Shown here: one piece after another, positions 24,011 through 34,853 of the stretch
Layout of the letters: each line of letters opens with the position of its first letter
How positions within the stretch are numbered: the first letter of the stretch is position 1
Assembly (NCBI GenBank): GCA_947044365.1
Contig: OX345636.1
Coordinates: forward strand, 47,842,896 to 47,906,895
Direction: 5' to 3'
DNA: 64,000 bases
From: Petrosia ficiformis
Lineage: Eukaryota; Porifera; Demospongiae; Haplosclerida; Petrosiidae
The notes under the pieces: model-generated
The model's database searches: none
Told to the model about the DNA's origin: nothing
The model's input: the letters and a program-made list of their open reading frames with translations, nothing else
Position numbers and translations under genes: made by a program

Positions 24011-24354
24011 TACTATACAATACAGTACAGTACAGTGAAGTTTTTAGATTTTTGCAGCAGTTAATGTTCATGTAAAGATACGTGCACAATATAAAATTTT
24101 AGTCAATTCTAAAATTTCACGAATTTAATTTTCGTGTATAGACCATTGCATGAAAATAAATTCCCGACAAAAGATTTCTGTTATACATGTTCTGTTGTTA
24201 ACTGTACTATCAATACTATGTGTTGTTATAATACTGTTCTGTTGTTAACTGTACTATCACTACTATATATGTGTTGTTATTACAGTGTATTATAACATAG
24301 GGATAGAAATAGTTGTACCTATCACAATTCACAATACATGTAGCTGTGCAGTAA

Positions 24355-24575
24355 TGGGCAAAACACAGTGTTTTTGATAAGCTCATATGGCAACAACATT
24401 AGCTCAAAGAGCTTCTTATTTGGCACTGCACAGTTCTCTCTTTGAGCCAGTGGCACAGTTAATTATGATTATATTGTCACTAACAGCATTAACCTTTTGT
24501 TAATTGGCTCAATATGTATTCCCAATGGTGCACACACTAATTGTTGAGCCAATTTGGCCCATGCTTCAAAACGTA
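24355..24575 (-). repeat. Dispersed repeat R1, copy 3 (inverted)
   Basis: Reverse orientation: TGTCACTAACAGCATTAACC and AGAGCTTCTTATTTGGCACT match the complement of copies 1 and 2. Confidence 0.75.
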
Positions 24576-24948
24576 CCAAACATTCTGCCAGCACCTGTTA
24601 CTGAACCACAATGTTCAACAGATGTCATAGGTTTACATCTCATAACTGTTTATCCTGGAACACTATACTATAGAATATCATGATCCTTTTTGCTATAAAG
24701 GGTGAGAGTTATACTACTCATAGATACCAAATTTGTTGTTAAAAGATCATATCGCAAACATGAACGTAAATATTACTAATAGATAAGATTTCGTGTGATT
24801 AGTAACATTATCATACATTATAATAAATGGATGATTAGATTCTGATAGTATAACTGTTTTAAACTTAGAATAGTTCAATAAGGTTATACACATATACATC
24901 AATTGATATGGTAACTTCCTCCATTGTCTATGTCTACTGCATATTCAT
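24576..24948. other. AT-rich stretch, nothing recognised
   Basis: No gene or shared repeat was recognised. Confidence 0.4.
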
Positions 24949-25401
24949 CTACTCTTGATTCTTCTCCCATGCTTCCTGGTTTGTCTGCCAGAATAAATCT
25001 GGCTTTTTGCACCTCCATGATTGCACAACACCCCCTGTCTGTACTTGAAGTCTGACAGCTTCGATTATAAGGAAAGCCATAGCTACTCCAAGCAGGAAAG
25101 TCAGGAGTATTGTTGCCAAGATTGTTTTATGTCTCTATATGAACGTATGTCATGGCAACCCCAAATACTGCAACTTCTAGTATTTCTTTTGAAAATAAAT
25201 CTTTCCTGTAATGTACTGTTAGTATGAATCTTATTGGCCAAAGTAGTAAGGATGTAATCTAAGAGTTCTTAGAATGACTAACAATTGGTTTTCATTGTCT
25301 ATTTACAACTCTTTTATTAAACTCCAATATTTTGGACTTTGAGACCGAATTACATTGAGAGATGAGCCTCGTAGTCTCTCAGAGGTGGCACTATAAATTT
25401 G
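24949..25401 (-). pseudogene. Possible membrane-protein gene fragment (two exons, frameshift)
   Basis: Not recognised as a known family. On the minus strand an exon-like segment, 25401-25307, has an acceptor (CCTAG) and a donor (GTAAAT) and reads 31 codons including SERLRGSSLNVIRSQSPKYW. Joined in phase to an acceptor at 25205 (ATTACAG) it continues KDLFSKEILEVAVFGVAMTY, then meets TAA at 25129-25127. One frame over, without a stop, the DNA goes on as a strongly hydrophobic segment (TILATILLTFLLGVAMAFLI), a probable transmembrane helix, and ends at 24949. The original frame also reopens after the TAA and ends near 24899. A one-base frameshift would restore a two-helix membrane protein. It may be a pseudogene, a sequence error or chance. 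Confidence 0.35.
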
Positions 25402-25470
25402 CTAGGACGACACATTTGAACAAAGTGATTTTTGTTTGATAAGACACTTTCAATTTTTGTTTGGTCTGAC

Positions 25471-25866
25471 TGCAACTTTCAGAGCAAAGCTATCTATATT
25501 AATAACTTTCAGAGCAAAGCTATCTATATTAATAACTTTCAGAGCAAAGCTATCTATATTAATAACTTTCAGAGCAAAGCTATCTATATTAATAACTTTT
25601 AGAGCAAAGCTATCTATATTAATAACTTTTAGAGCAAAGCTATCTATATTAATAACTTTTAGTGCAAAGCTATCTATATTAATAACTTTCAGAGCAAAGC
25701 TATCTATATTAATAACTTTTAGAGCAAAGCTATCTATATTAATAACTTTTAGTGCAAAGCTATCTATATTAATAACTTTCAGAGCAAAGCTATCTATATT
25801 AATAACTTTTAGAGCAAAGCTATCTATATTAATAACTTTTAGAGCAAAGCTATCTATATTAATAAC
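25471..25866. repeat. 30-bp minisatellite, 13 copies
   Basis: The unit AGAGCAAAGCTATCTATATT followed by AATAACTTTC differs only by C/T and A/T at two sites. Because 30 is a multiple of 3, one frame on each strand stays open (147 and 141 aa); neither is a credible protein. There are no spacers, so it is not a CRISPR array. Confidence 0.97.
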
Positions 25867-26112
25867 TCCAGCCACATGATAAAATCAACCAATCAGATTT
25901 TAAAATTGAATCTCTGAGGCAAGAATGCAGTTACCTGTATTTACAGGTGCTACAGAGTGTTTGCTAAGAGCAATCCTTTAAATTACACTCTTTTTTGTCA
26001 TATTTATTTTTTTGCAAGAACAAAATGTCCGAGCAAAGTGAGATTTGCTCAGGCAAACAGTCTAAATGGTCATCAATTGTCTGATGTCTGACTGTTATTT
26101 CCACCTCTGGTC
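25867..26112. other. No feature recognised
   Basis: A unique stretch between two tandem arrays; no exon-like signal was seen. Confidence 0.4.
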
Positions 26113-26462
26113 TCTGGCACTCTAAAGACTAGTTATTAAACTGTTAATTAATAATTTATTATTATAATTATTATTATGTTCATTCATATTCTGGAGCTAC
26201 CTAATGGCACACAATACAAGACAATATTGTGGCACTCTAAAGACTAGTTATTAAACTGTTAATTAATAATTTATTATTATAATTATTATTATGTTCATTC
26301 ATATTCTGGAGCTACCTAATGGCACACAATACAAGACAATATTGTGGCACTCTAAAGACTAGTTATTTAACTGTTAATTAATAATTTATTATTATTATTA
26401 TTATTATGTTCATTCATATTCTGGAGCTACCTAATGGCACACAATACAAGACAATATTGTGG
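26113..26462. repeat. 115-bp tandem repeat, 3 copies
   Basis: GGCACTCTAAAGACTAGTTA recurs at 26116, 26231 and 26346; the units also share TTCTGGAGCTACCTAATGGC. Differences are confined mainly to a TAT microsatellite inside the unit. Confidence 0.95.
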
Positions 26463-26484
26463 TATAGCACTGGTCAGGTGAATT

Positions 26485-26607
26485 TCAATATTTCATATTT
26501 AAATGCCTTGGAGTAAACAGAATTGATGGCTCAGTTGTGACTGGACGAATCAAATCTTGTATGTTTTCATGATAGTTTGAAGTGTATTTCAAAGCATTTA
26601 TTTGCTT
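26485..26607 (-). CDS. Weak candidate terminal exon, unknown protein
   Basis: On the minus strand a pyrimidine-rich acceptor (TCTTTTACTAATTAAG) precedes 40 codons ending in TGA, reading KQINALKYTSNYHENIQDLI and then RPVTTEPSILFTPRH. The codons look ordinary and no repeat is involved, but no partner exon or family was recognised. It lies upstream, on the same strand, of the fragment at 24949-25401. Chance is a real alternative. Confidence 0.2.
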   Translation of the reverse strand, partial: KQINALKYTSNYHENIQDLIRPVTTEPSILFTPRHLNMKY

Positions 26608-26664
26608 CTTAATTAGTAAAAGAATTTGGAAACAGGAAAACAGACCAATTACAAAACATATCAA

Positions 26665-27325
26665 ATGATGGGTCACTGGTTAATGAATGATTGATAGATC
26701 AATGGTTTGATGGATTAATGAACGATTGATAGACCAATGGTTTGATGGTTGGATTGATTGATTAATGAATGATTGATAGGCCAATGGTTTGATGGTTGGA
26801 TTGATTGATTAATGAATGATTGATAGACCAATGGTTTGATGGTTGGATTGATGGATTATTGATAGACCAATGGTTTGATGGTAGGATTGATGGATTATTG
26901 ATAGACCAATGGTTTGATGTTTGGATTGATTGATTAATGAATGATTGATAGACCAATGGTTTGATGGTTGGATTGATGGATTATTGATAGACCAATGGTT
27001 TGATGGTTGGATTGATGGATTATTGATAGACCAATGGTTTGATGGTAGGATTAATGGATCAACGAATCAATGGATCAATAGATTTATAGATTAATGAATG
27101 ATTGATAGACTAATGGTGTGATGTTATGAATCAATGGATTGATAATGATTGATAGACCAATGGTGTGATGTTATGAATCAATGGATTGATAGATTAATGA
27201 ATGATTGATAGACCAATGGTGTGATGTTATGAATCAATGGATTGATAGATTAATGAATGATTGATAGACCAATGGTGTGATGGTAGGATTGATGAATCAA
27301 TGATTTATTAATGAATAAATTGATT
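26665..27325. repeat. GATAGACCAATGGT minisatellite
   Basis: Units of roughly 36-54 bp built from ATTGATAGACCAATGGTTTG, ATGGTTGGATTGAT and ATTAATGAATG. The right part uses a GGTGTGATGTTATGAATC variant. Confidence 0.93.
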
Positions 27326-27519
27326 AATAGTCACAATAGATGAAACAGTAATAACTACACACCACTAGAGTACACAGTGTTTATACCACATCAAAGGATA
27401 GTTCAAGATTAATGTTTAGTTTTAATGTGATATCATTTCATAGTATCACAAATTGAATTTGAAATAGAGCCTAATTTGTAATTTGTGGATGTTTCATTAC
27501 TTATACTCTGTTAACATTC

Positions 27520-27770
27520 ACGATGTCTTAAAAATCATGATGTGATGACTTTATATGTAATACAGTGTTTAGTTTAATCTCATAAAGTTAATACGTGATT
27601 ATACTGTAACTCAGTAATGGATTGAAATTTTACATACACAAAAAAGAACGGGAAGGACTATTATATGAAAATGGTGCAGGTGAAAAGATTGTTAGTCATT
27701 CCAAACTAAAGTTGTGAACATTTTTTTGAGGTTGTGGTGAACGTGAATGTCCTTTTTTTTAGTATAATGT
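27520..27770 (+). repeat. Dispersed repeat R2, copy 2
   Basis: Same orientation and order of shared blocks as 20510-20770 (GATGTGATGACTTTATATGT, then GGTGAACGTGAATG). Confidence 0.75.
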
Positions 27771-28522
27771 TATTATCAGAATTGTTTCAACGAGATACTC
27801 AACCTTTTAATGAATTGGTCATTTCAGCTTATGAGCTGAAACTTTCCAGAAATATATATAGATATACAGTAGAGCATCTGATAATATTTATATTAAGAAC
27901 ACCCTGAGTATGAAAGAGAAAATATTCACTTGAAAATCAAATGCTCATTATATGGCGACATTATGCAAAAGCTACATTGTTGGTATTTAGGTAAGGGTTT
28001 CATTTAGGGTGATGAGGCTGATGATTTGCCCCCCCCCCCCAGGCTAGAGTCTTGTCCCCCCTTGGAATTTATTTCCCATTACACACACCACAGTAACCCT
28101 GAAGGTAGGTATAGCAATAGTTACTATTCCTGAATGTGTTTATTTGGCTTCCTTTACAAAATGACAAAGTATTGCACTTCATAAAAACTGTGATTGCTGG
28201 CAACGTCTTCTTCATAAGGAATCACTGAATACATGCAAATGTTGTATTTACTATAGTATGATATCAGAATTATATATAGTACATGTAGGTGTATAGGCAT
28301 TGTTAGGGTTATATCAGAATGTATATATATGTTCTCACTCAAGTATGGCATTGTATTCTGTGGTTTAATATTATACCAGTTGATTGGGATAATATAATAC
28401 CACAATAATGAAGAAACAACTGATCAGATGTTGTCTTGCCAAACAATAACCACACAAAAGCAACACAAACGCTCTTCATACATAATTGATTATATTTAGA
28501 GTAATTTCACTATATGAATGAA
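27771..28522. other. Unique AT-rich stretch, nothing recognised
   Basis: Contains a C10-12 run near 28030. The minus-strand frame at 28154-28405 has no recognisable domain or splice context. Confidence 0.4.
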
Positions 28523-28899
28523 CAGGTTTGAGCATCAGGCTGATGTTAGGCACCTCTAGTCCTCCATTCTACACAACCAATATTAATTTACTTTGTTTTG
28601 CATATTTGAAGTGCCACTATTTTGATGTTGCTAGGATTTGTGTATTGTCACACAGGTTTGAGCATCAGGCTGATGTTAGGCACCTCTAGTCCTACACAAC
28701 CAATATTAATTTACTTTGTTTTGCATATTTGAAGTGCCACTATTTTGATGTTGCTAGGATTTGTGTATTGTCACACAGGTTTGAGCATCAGGCTGATGTT
28801 AGGCACCTCTAGTCCTACACAACCAATATTAATTTACTTTGTTTTGCATATTTGAAGTGCCACTATTTTGATGTTGCTAGGATTTGTGTATTGTCACAC
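28523..28899. repeat. 123-130-bp tandem repeat, 3 copies
   Basis: CAGGTTTGAGCATCAGGCTG starts copies at 28523, 28653 and 28776. Copies 2 and 3 are nearly identical; copy 1 has 7 extra bases. A single related start (CAGGTTTGAGCATGAGGC) occurs at 33067. Confidence 0.95.
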
Positions 28900-29243
28900 T
28901 CAAAAAGATTATCTAATCGTTTGATCAACCGAGGTGTGTTTAGGATCCAACAATAGCAACTGTGAGGCATTTAAACTGTTATGAATTTCATAAAATACAT
29001 AATTTCATTCTACTTTTTCACTAAATCTATTTTTACTTTGATTAGAGCTGTAACATTTCAGTTCTGGCTGTGACGGTGGTAACACACAAACAGTCTACCA
29101 TAACCTTCCATCCACAGGGGAAAAATGTTAATAAGCTCATCTCCATTTATTGGATACTTCACAAGGTGTCCTTTACAAAGCAGCTGCAATTGTTTCAAGC
29201 AGCAATTTCTGCTAATTTATAAAATAGCAGTCAATGTTTTAAC

Positions 29244-29647
29244 TAAGGCTGGGCGATGGTAGCAATGGCGTGACTATCGTTATGATCAGTGTTACTATCA
29301 CGACAGTGATATCTAAAAACTACTATCATGATAGTGTACATGTGATTATGGGCATATGCATTTAACATTATCTCACCTCAACATACCGATAACCATGTGA
29401 AAAACACGTGAAGATGCCAAAGAGTATTTCAAATGAGATCGATCCTGACAAGAGCTGGAATTTTTTATGTTGGAGGGCAATAAAATGGTGGTGTATGGGA
29501 GTATTTGGTTTTTCTGCCACAAATGGAAAAATGGTTGCAATCTATATAATAATTTTAGTGAGTAGTTTCACTATCATGATAGTATTCACTGTTCAAGTAT
29601 CTATTAGATATCGTGATAGTAAACAATGTCACTATCGCCCAGCTTTA
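29244..29647 (+). mobile_element. hAT-like element (404 bp) with 8-bp target duplication and relic BED-like frame
   Basis: The ends TAAGGCTGGGCGATGG and CACTATCGCCCAGCTTTA are inverted repeats. The flanks GTTTTAAC (29236-29243) and TTTTTAAC (29648-29655) are an 8-bp target duplication matching at 7 of 8. Both features fit the hAT superfamily. Inside, 29414 onward encodes MPKSISNEIDPDKSWNFLCW and then VFGFSATNGKMV, which resembles the V-W-x-Y-F-G-F start of a BED zinc-finger region of hAT transposases. Most of the transposase is missing, so the element is non-autonomous. Superfamily assignment is good; the BED call is tentative. Confidence 0.72.
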
Positions 29648-29930
29648 TTTTTAACTAAAGGTCATTCACGTTCACTCACATCCTCTGAAAAATGCTCATA
29701 ACTTTAGTTTGAAAGGGCCAACAATCTTTTTACATTCACCATTTTTATATAATTATCCTTCCTGTTCTTTTTTGTGTTTGTCACATTTCAATCCATTACT
29801 TCATTGTTGAGTTACAGTATAATCATGTATTAACCTTATGACATTAAACTATACTCTATAGTACATTTAAAGGCATTACAACCTAATTTTGAGGTCATCA
29901 TGAATGTGAACAGACTCTATAATAATTACA
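29648..29930 (-). repeat. Dispersed repeat R2, copy 3 (inverted)
   Basis: The reverse complement matches 27520-27770: GGTTGTAATGCC..., TCAATCCATTACTTCATTG, CATTCACGTTCAC. The hAT-like element sits at its edge and may have inserted into it. Confidence 0.72.
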
Positions 29931-30195
29931 TGTATAATGTACTTGTAATTTGTTGGCAGATGTCAATTTATTAACAGACAAACCAGGATATTACAGAGCA
30001 TGTTGTTAAATACATTACATTGTGGTTACTAAATTACCATCATTTCTCATAATTATATTATGTTTACACCAAACCATTTCTTTATAAGAACAAAGTCAAC
30101 AATATTTGGTATTGAATGAGAATGAGAAAATCAGTCATCTGGAAAATAATAAATTATGTTTGGCTATTCAGCACTACCAAGAATAACTAACCACC

Positions 30196-30335
30196 ATATG
30201 GCATTACATAGTTCACTCTTTGGGCCAAATGGTGCCAATTATATTGACACTAACAGCATTAACTCAAGATATGTTGCCAATGCTGTACACACTAACCATT
30301 GCTGAGCCCATACTTCAAAAAACTTATCAAAAACT
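30196..30335 (-). repeat. Dispersed repeat R1, copy 4 (inverted)
   Basis: Shares ATTGACACTAACAGCATTAA and CTTTGGGCCAAATGGTG with copy 3; shorter and more diverged. Confidence 0.65.
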
Positions 30336-30532
30336 CTATTCCACCTCGATAACTAATTATAGCAAGCAATTAAATGGAAGAAGTGTTTTTCTATTTTTGG
30401 AGTGACTGATTCACTGTTACAAATATTTATCTATAGCTATTCACTGTTTGGGTGTTCAGTGAGACAAAATCAGAATTTAAGTATGAGTGGCTTCTGCTCT
30501 TACTGTTGTTAATTATGAAGAAAGCTGTATTA

Positions 30533-30792
30533 CATGTGAAGTAATTTTTTAAAGGGGACATTTTCCTGCTAATCGTTCATTAGGCGCTAACATTTAATTT
30601 CTCATCATTCCGCTATTTTGTGTAGGAAGTCAATGAAATTCGGTATTTAAGAAGTTTAATGATACTTTTTCCAAGTTACCAAATTGTATTCACTTCATGT
30701 GCAAAATGGCGAAATTGGGAGTAACTGAATGTAAGCATTTGATCACAATTATTTTGCGGGAAAGTGTCCCTTGTCGAAGAGTAGGTGACATA
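30533..30792. mobile_element. MITE-B copy 2
   Basis: Inverted ends ATGTGAAGTAATTTTTTAAA and the complement of AGTAGGTGACAT. The interior CAATTATTTTGCGGGAAAGTG and TTTTCCTGCTAATCG match the family. Confidence 0.75.
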
Positions 30793-31292
30793 TAAGAACC
30801 TTGTTAACTGAAACTAGTATTAATAAGTACATTGTGTATTGCATTCATTATATAACCATATAAGGTAATCAGCTAACCTGGTATATACAAATTTTAAATG
30901 TACTAATTTAATGAGTATCAATTTTTGAATAATGTCATGCTCAAAGGATTAAGAAGTAGTATATATCTTTGTATGTTGGATTAGTACCTACAAACAATAC
31001 TCACTTTAAAGCATTCTATAATTTTTTTCTAATTTGAATTTTGTGAACATTGAAAAGATAGCACTTCTTAGCCTAATGTTTGTTCACTATACATGTGGGC
31101 ATTTTATATACATGTATATACATAATTGTTGCTTATATAAATATGATACACTTGAAAGTTGGTATCTAAACTATCTATGAAGCCTAATGATTGATCTGCT
31201 TGAATAAACAAATCTAATTGGCTTCATGTATAAAATAGTGACCATTTAATTAAAAAATACAAATGATGTCATATTTAATGTAATTATCTTTA

Positions 31293-31450
31293 GTATTTGT
31301 GACTCCTGAAAATGATGTTGAACAAATCTATGAATTTAATTCTTCACTTTTTGGCTACGAAGCCATCAATACCTGTTGTATAAGAAGCATGATAAAAGCT
31401 CTTCCTGGATACCGGTTTCTTTTGCATCGTGTACAAAATAGCAGAGTAGT
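31293..31450 (+). CDS. Candidate internal exon, unknown protein
   Basis: An acceptor (TTATCTTTAG) is followed by 52 codons and a GTAAGC donor. The reading FVTPENDVEQIYEFNSSLFG, then YEAINTCCIRSMIKALPGYR, has balanced amino-acid use unlike the repeat-derived frames around it. The frame stays open past the donor to 31565, long for such AT-rich DNA. I do not recognise the family. Two in-phase continuations exist: the terminal segment at 31730-31780 or the exon-like segment at 33939-34042. No upstream exon was found. Confidence 0.4.
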
Positions 31451-31729
31451 AAGCAATATAAGTTTGAGTAAAATCATTTTGCAGGACAAGTTCAGTCACA
31501 TTTTTTACAATACTAGTTTAGGCTTACAATCTCATTACCAGTGTTCACTGGTCTGCACTGGTTAGGAATAACCACCACTCAGATGAATTAACCTCTCGGA
31601 TAATACATGTATAGGGTACTAAGACAGAATTGAGTATATACTGGATAAATAGCACTAAATGCAAGTAGAATCCAACCACCACTCTAAATATCCTGAATAG
31701 AACACTGCATTACATCATTTTTTTTGTAG

Positions 31730-31780
31730 CTACGAAGAAAGACTGAAACTACACCTCTGCTAGAAGAACACTCTCTATAA
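31730..31780 (+). CDS. Candidate terminal exon, unknown protein
   Basis: After a strong acceptor (TTTTTTTTGTAG) 16 codons read LRRKTETTPLLEEHSL and end in TAA. It is in phase with the exon ending at 31450, so the pair would close a small gene just upstream of APC. Short exons of this size are easily matched by chance. Confidence 0.33.
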   Translation, partial: LRRKTETTPLLEEHSL

Positions 31781-32879
31781 CTCATTCTTAAACCTGCCAT
31801 TTTTGTCACAACCATTAGAGGAAATTTGAAGAGTTTTTAAAAGTAACACATTAATTTTGAAATATTTTATTCCAAAGAATTTCATCTTAAATAATTAATA
31901 TTGTGTGTTTGGAATTTTATATATGAAAACTATTTTAAAATTTTGATTTTTAAATAATAATATTGTTTTTCCAAAATAATTATTATCGTATTGCAATAGA
32001 AAAATTGTATGAAATTTGCCCTGATATTGTGTTTGGTGTAATGGATGAGTGAGTTTGTGTAGTAATTCATCATGGTATAAACAGTTTGGATTAATAGTCA
32101 CTTGGCAGTCATAATGTCATAAACACAAGTCTGAATTCATAACATGAAATTCAATGAGGTGAGATGGAATGTTTCTTGTTAATAACACTTCATGCTGTAT
32201 TATTATGCTCATAATGACATGTACTTGTATAGAAATTATTGCACGTGTAAGTTTTTACTCCTTAGTTTGACATGGCCACACATTTTGCTTGGAGGAGGAA
32301 GGGTCTGGCAACTTCAGTACAAACGAAGTACTGTGAAACAGTTATTATTACATAAATATTTCTATTTTAGTGCTGTCTAACCAAGAAGCCAGCATTCCGT
32401 GGTGATTCCATTTTTGGCTTTTAATGGTGGCAGGAAGTCTTACTACACTCCACAACTTGTTCATGCTGCTGTTATCAGACACGTCTTCCTCCACATGAAG
32501 GGTGAAGCCACACAACACTTATTTGTCATATTTATTTTTTATTATAATTGCAGGTCTACTTATAAGTTAATATTAATGCACTATGTACATGTATACACAG
32601 CATTGCAATCGTAAAGATTCTTCAGGATGTGAATCACATCATGAAAAGGAAATAATTATCACTCTAAACACAATTAACCTCTATATAAATAATACAGTTA
32701 GTACACAATTCATGATTGTAATTATACCATTTTCAGACAGTTGTAACTCCCCCACCCACCAACTAGTTCAGATTATTAATGCATTTATGAATTTGCATTT
32801 ATATTGTCTAGTGTATATTGCTTTACTAGTCTGGCTGCCCCACCCATTCACTTATCGAGGAATGGGCAGCCAAACTACG
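31781..32879. other. No supported gene; weak exon-like patches at 32265-32520
   Basis: Mostly AT-rich. The patch at 32265-32520 is less AT-rich, with acceptor-like sites (CTCCTTAG, TTCTATTTTAG) and short open frames in changing phases. No consistent gene model could be built. Confidence 0.35.
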
Positions 32880-33065
32880 TTTTAGTTAACTATAACCAAA
32901 ACTAAAACCCCTTTAGTAAGGTATTTTGATTTACTATAACTATAACTAAATTACAAGTCTATTGAAAATTGGCCAATAATAGGCGCTTTTAGTTAGCTAA
33001 CTAAAACTAAAACCCTCTTAGCCTAATATTATTTTAGTTAATTAAACTACATGTATAACTAAACT
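32880..33065. repeat. Dispersed repeat R3 (TTTTAGTTAACTA family), copy 1
   Basis: GTTTTAGTTAACTATAACCA, ACTAAATTACAAGTCTATTG and GGCCAATAATAGGC occur here and, in reverse orientation, at 40495-40698. Repeated AGTTAACTAA motifs make it partly self-complementary, as in a MITE. Confidence 0.8.
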
Positions 33066-33410
33066 ACAGGTTTGAGCATGAGGCATCTAAGCAATTATCC
33101 AGTTGGCCCCTTCTGGTCTGCCCTTCCAATTACCATAATGTAAATTCATTAATACATTAGCAAATTAGTACAATGTTTTGGCGGAGGAATTAATAACATT
33201 ACAACTGTCTGAAAATGTTATTGTATCATGATCACGAATTGTATACTAGCTAATAACAATAATGTAATTAACTGCCTTACAACATGTCTAGAAAACAATT
33301 ATCTTATTTGTTCATACTTGATTATAAAACCTGTATTATGTGCTCTTGCCCAATTTATTTAAAAAATGACATTATATTTGTAATTATTTTTTTCTGAATG
33401 ATGTACATAT

Positions 33411-33593
33411 ACAGCGATCAGCATGATCACTTATAAAGTATAAGTGGTCGTGCTAACTGCTGTACAACATTACTCTTGACTTGGATTATAAGTTATAAGA
33501 CTAATGTTATACAGCAATCAGCACGATCACTTATAAAGTATAAGTGGTCATGCTGACTGCTGTATAACATTAGTCTTGACATGTTATAATCCA
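33411..33593. repeat. Two tandem foldback palindromes
   Basis: 33411-33463 is a hairpin with arms ACAGCGATCAGCATGATCAC and its near complement, closing on CTTATAAAGTATAAG. 33497-33577 repeats it with longer arms (AAGACTAATGTTATACAGC...). Outer GGATTATAA/TTATAATCC pairs extend the second. Confidence 0.85.
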
Positions 33594-33938
33594 GGTGACA
33601 AATTTATATTATAGTTCCAGGCTGTAGTTCTCCACAGTACGTACATGCAACAAATCTTGGGTTAAGTTTAAGTGTACATAATCATTTACATTTTCTCACA
33701 CCTAATCACTGTGTATTTGTAATAGGCTGGAATGTGCTATTTACTTGAAACAAAATTAATAATTCTTTAATTTTTCGATTAACCACAAAATCACATTAAC
33801 ACTTAGTTTTAACTTAATTTAATTTCTATTATAATTTAATTTGCACAAATATTATTAAATCATGAAACCAGGTGTGCTTACATTGCGAGTTTGGGTGAAA
33901 TCATGGTTTGCAATTCTGTTTGAATTTTTCCCTACAAG

Positions 33939-34042
33939 GATGCCAGACACTCTCGACATTCATGTGCCATAGAAAGGATACTATGCTCTAAAGGGGAATT
34001 GGGTATATCCCACTTTGTTGCACGTCACCGATCACTTCGAAG
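33939..34042 (+). CDS. Candidate exon just upstream of APC exon 1
   Basis: Acceptor CCCTACAAG and donor GAAGGTCAGT bound 34 codons plus 2 nt, reading DARHSRHSCAIERILCSKGE, then LGISHFVARHRSLR. The DNA is less AT-rich than its surroundings. Spliced to an acceptor at 34843 (TTACTGCAG) it would enter the APC frame upstream of the ATG at 34854. It is also phase-compatible with the exon ending at 31450. This could be an alternative N-terminus of APC, part of an upstream gene, or chance. Confidence 0.3.
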
Positions 34043-34239
34043 GTCAGTGCCTAAATTAACTTTCTTTGTCGATATGTTTAGTGGCTAAATACCAAATATG
34101 AATAATTGTTTCTATTTCACAACTTAATTATATCATACTTTAAATGGCCTGTGACAAATTTGTAGCACTATCAGTGTAATATCCAACCCAAACAGATGCA
34201 GTATAGCCAAAACGCATCAATACTACATGCTATTTTTAG

Positions 34240-34640
34240 AAAGCACTATAAATAAATTTTAATGTAAGACAATCCACTTGGTTTTTTTTTGGTTTTTTTT
34301 TCTCTGAAAATTTTAATGCAGAAGACAATGCATAAGGGTTGGACAGATAGCACAATCTGCTAATAAGAAGACCTTCCCAAATACAGAAATATAAAATAAT
34401 GGAATGAAATAAAGACAGTAAAATAAACAACGACAAATAAAGGCATCCAAGGTATACAATATGTGTACATACAAACAAGAAATTGAAAATGATATCTACT
34501 AAAGTGGTCAAAGGACCTTATTTAGCATAGATTTAAAAAGCTTGAGGAGTTTTACAGTCAACCAGTTTTTGGGGTAAACAGTTCCAATGTGGGATTACAC
34601 CAATAGTGTTATGCTCTTGTTGGATATGTCATTGCCATTG
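34240..34640 (-). mobile_element. LINE 3' end fragment
   Basis: On the minus strand 34630-34508 reads HNTIGVIPHWNCLPQKLVDC, then KTPQAFKSMLNKVL and TGA. The pattern P-x-W-N-x-L-P followed by F-K-x-x-L is the usual C-terminus of LINE ORF2 reverse-transcriptase proteins. The rest to 34240 is AT-rich 3' UTR. It differs from the LINE at 9258 and is 5'-truncated. Confidence 0.65.
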
Positions 34641-34853
34641 AATGTTGCAATTCTAATTAAAAAAATTATTACTATACATATAGGACTTAATTATATTAAT
34701 CATTATTCATTGATTTCCGCCCACTTGATAAATAAAATTAATGGATGCCTGTGGCAATATGCATGGGAGTGACCTGCTTATGTCATCGGCCACAAACTAC
34801 ATAAGCTTTCATTTTAGAGTTTCTCGGTAGTTTGTTACTGCAGCAATATTTCC

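Noticed and set aside
25436..25879. CRISPR-like regular 30-bp repeats
   Set aside because: There are no spacers; units are directly adjacent, and the genome context is animal.
34236..34511. 91-residue minus-strand hydrophobic frame
   Set aside because: It lies in the 3' UTR of the LINE fragment whose ORF2 end is at 34508; the AT-rich DNA gives Leu/Phe/Ile codons by composition.
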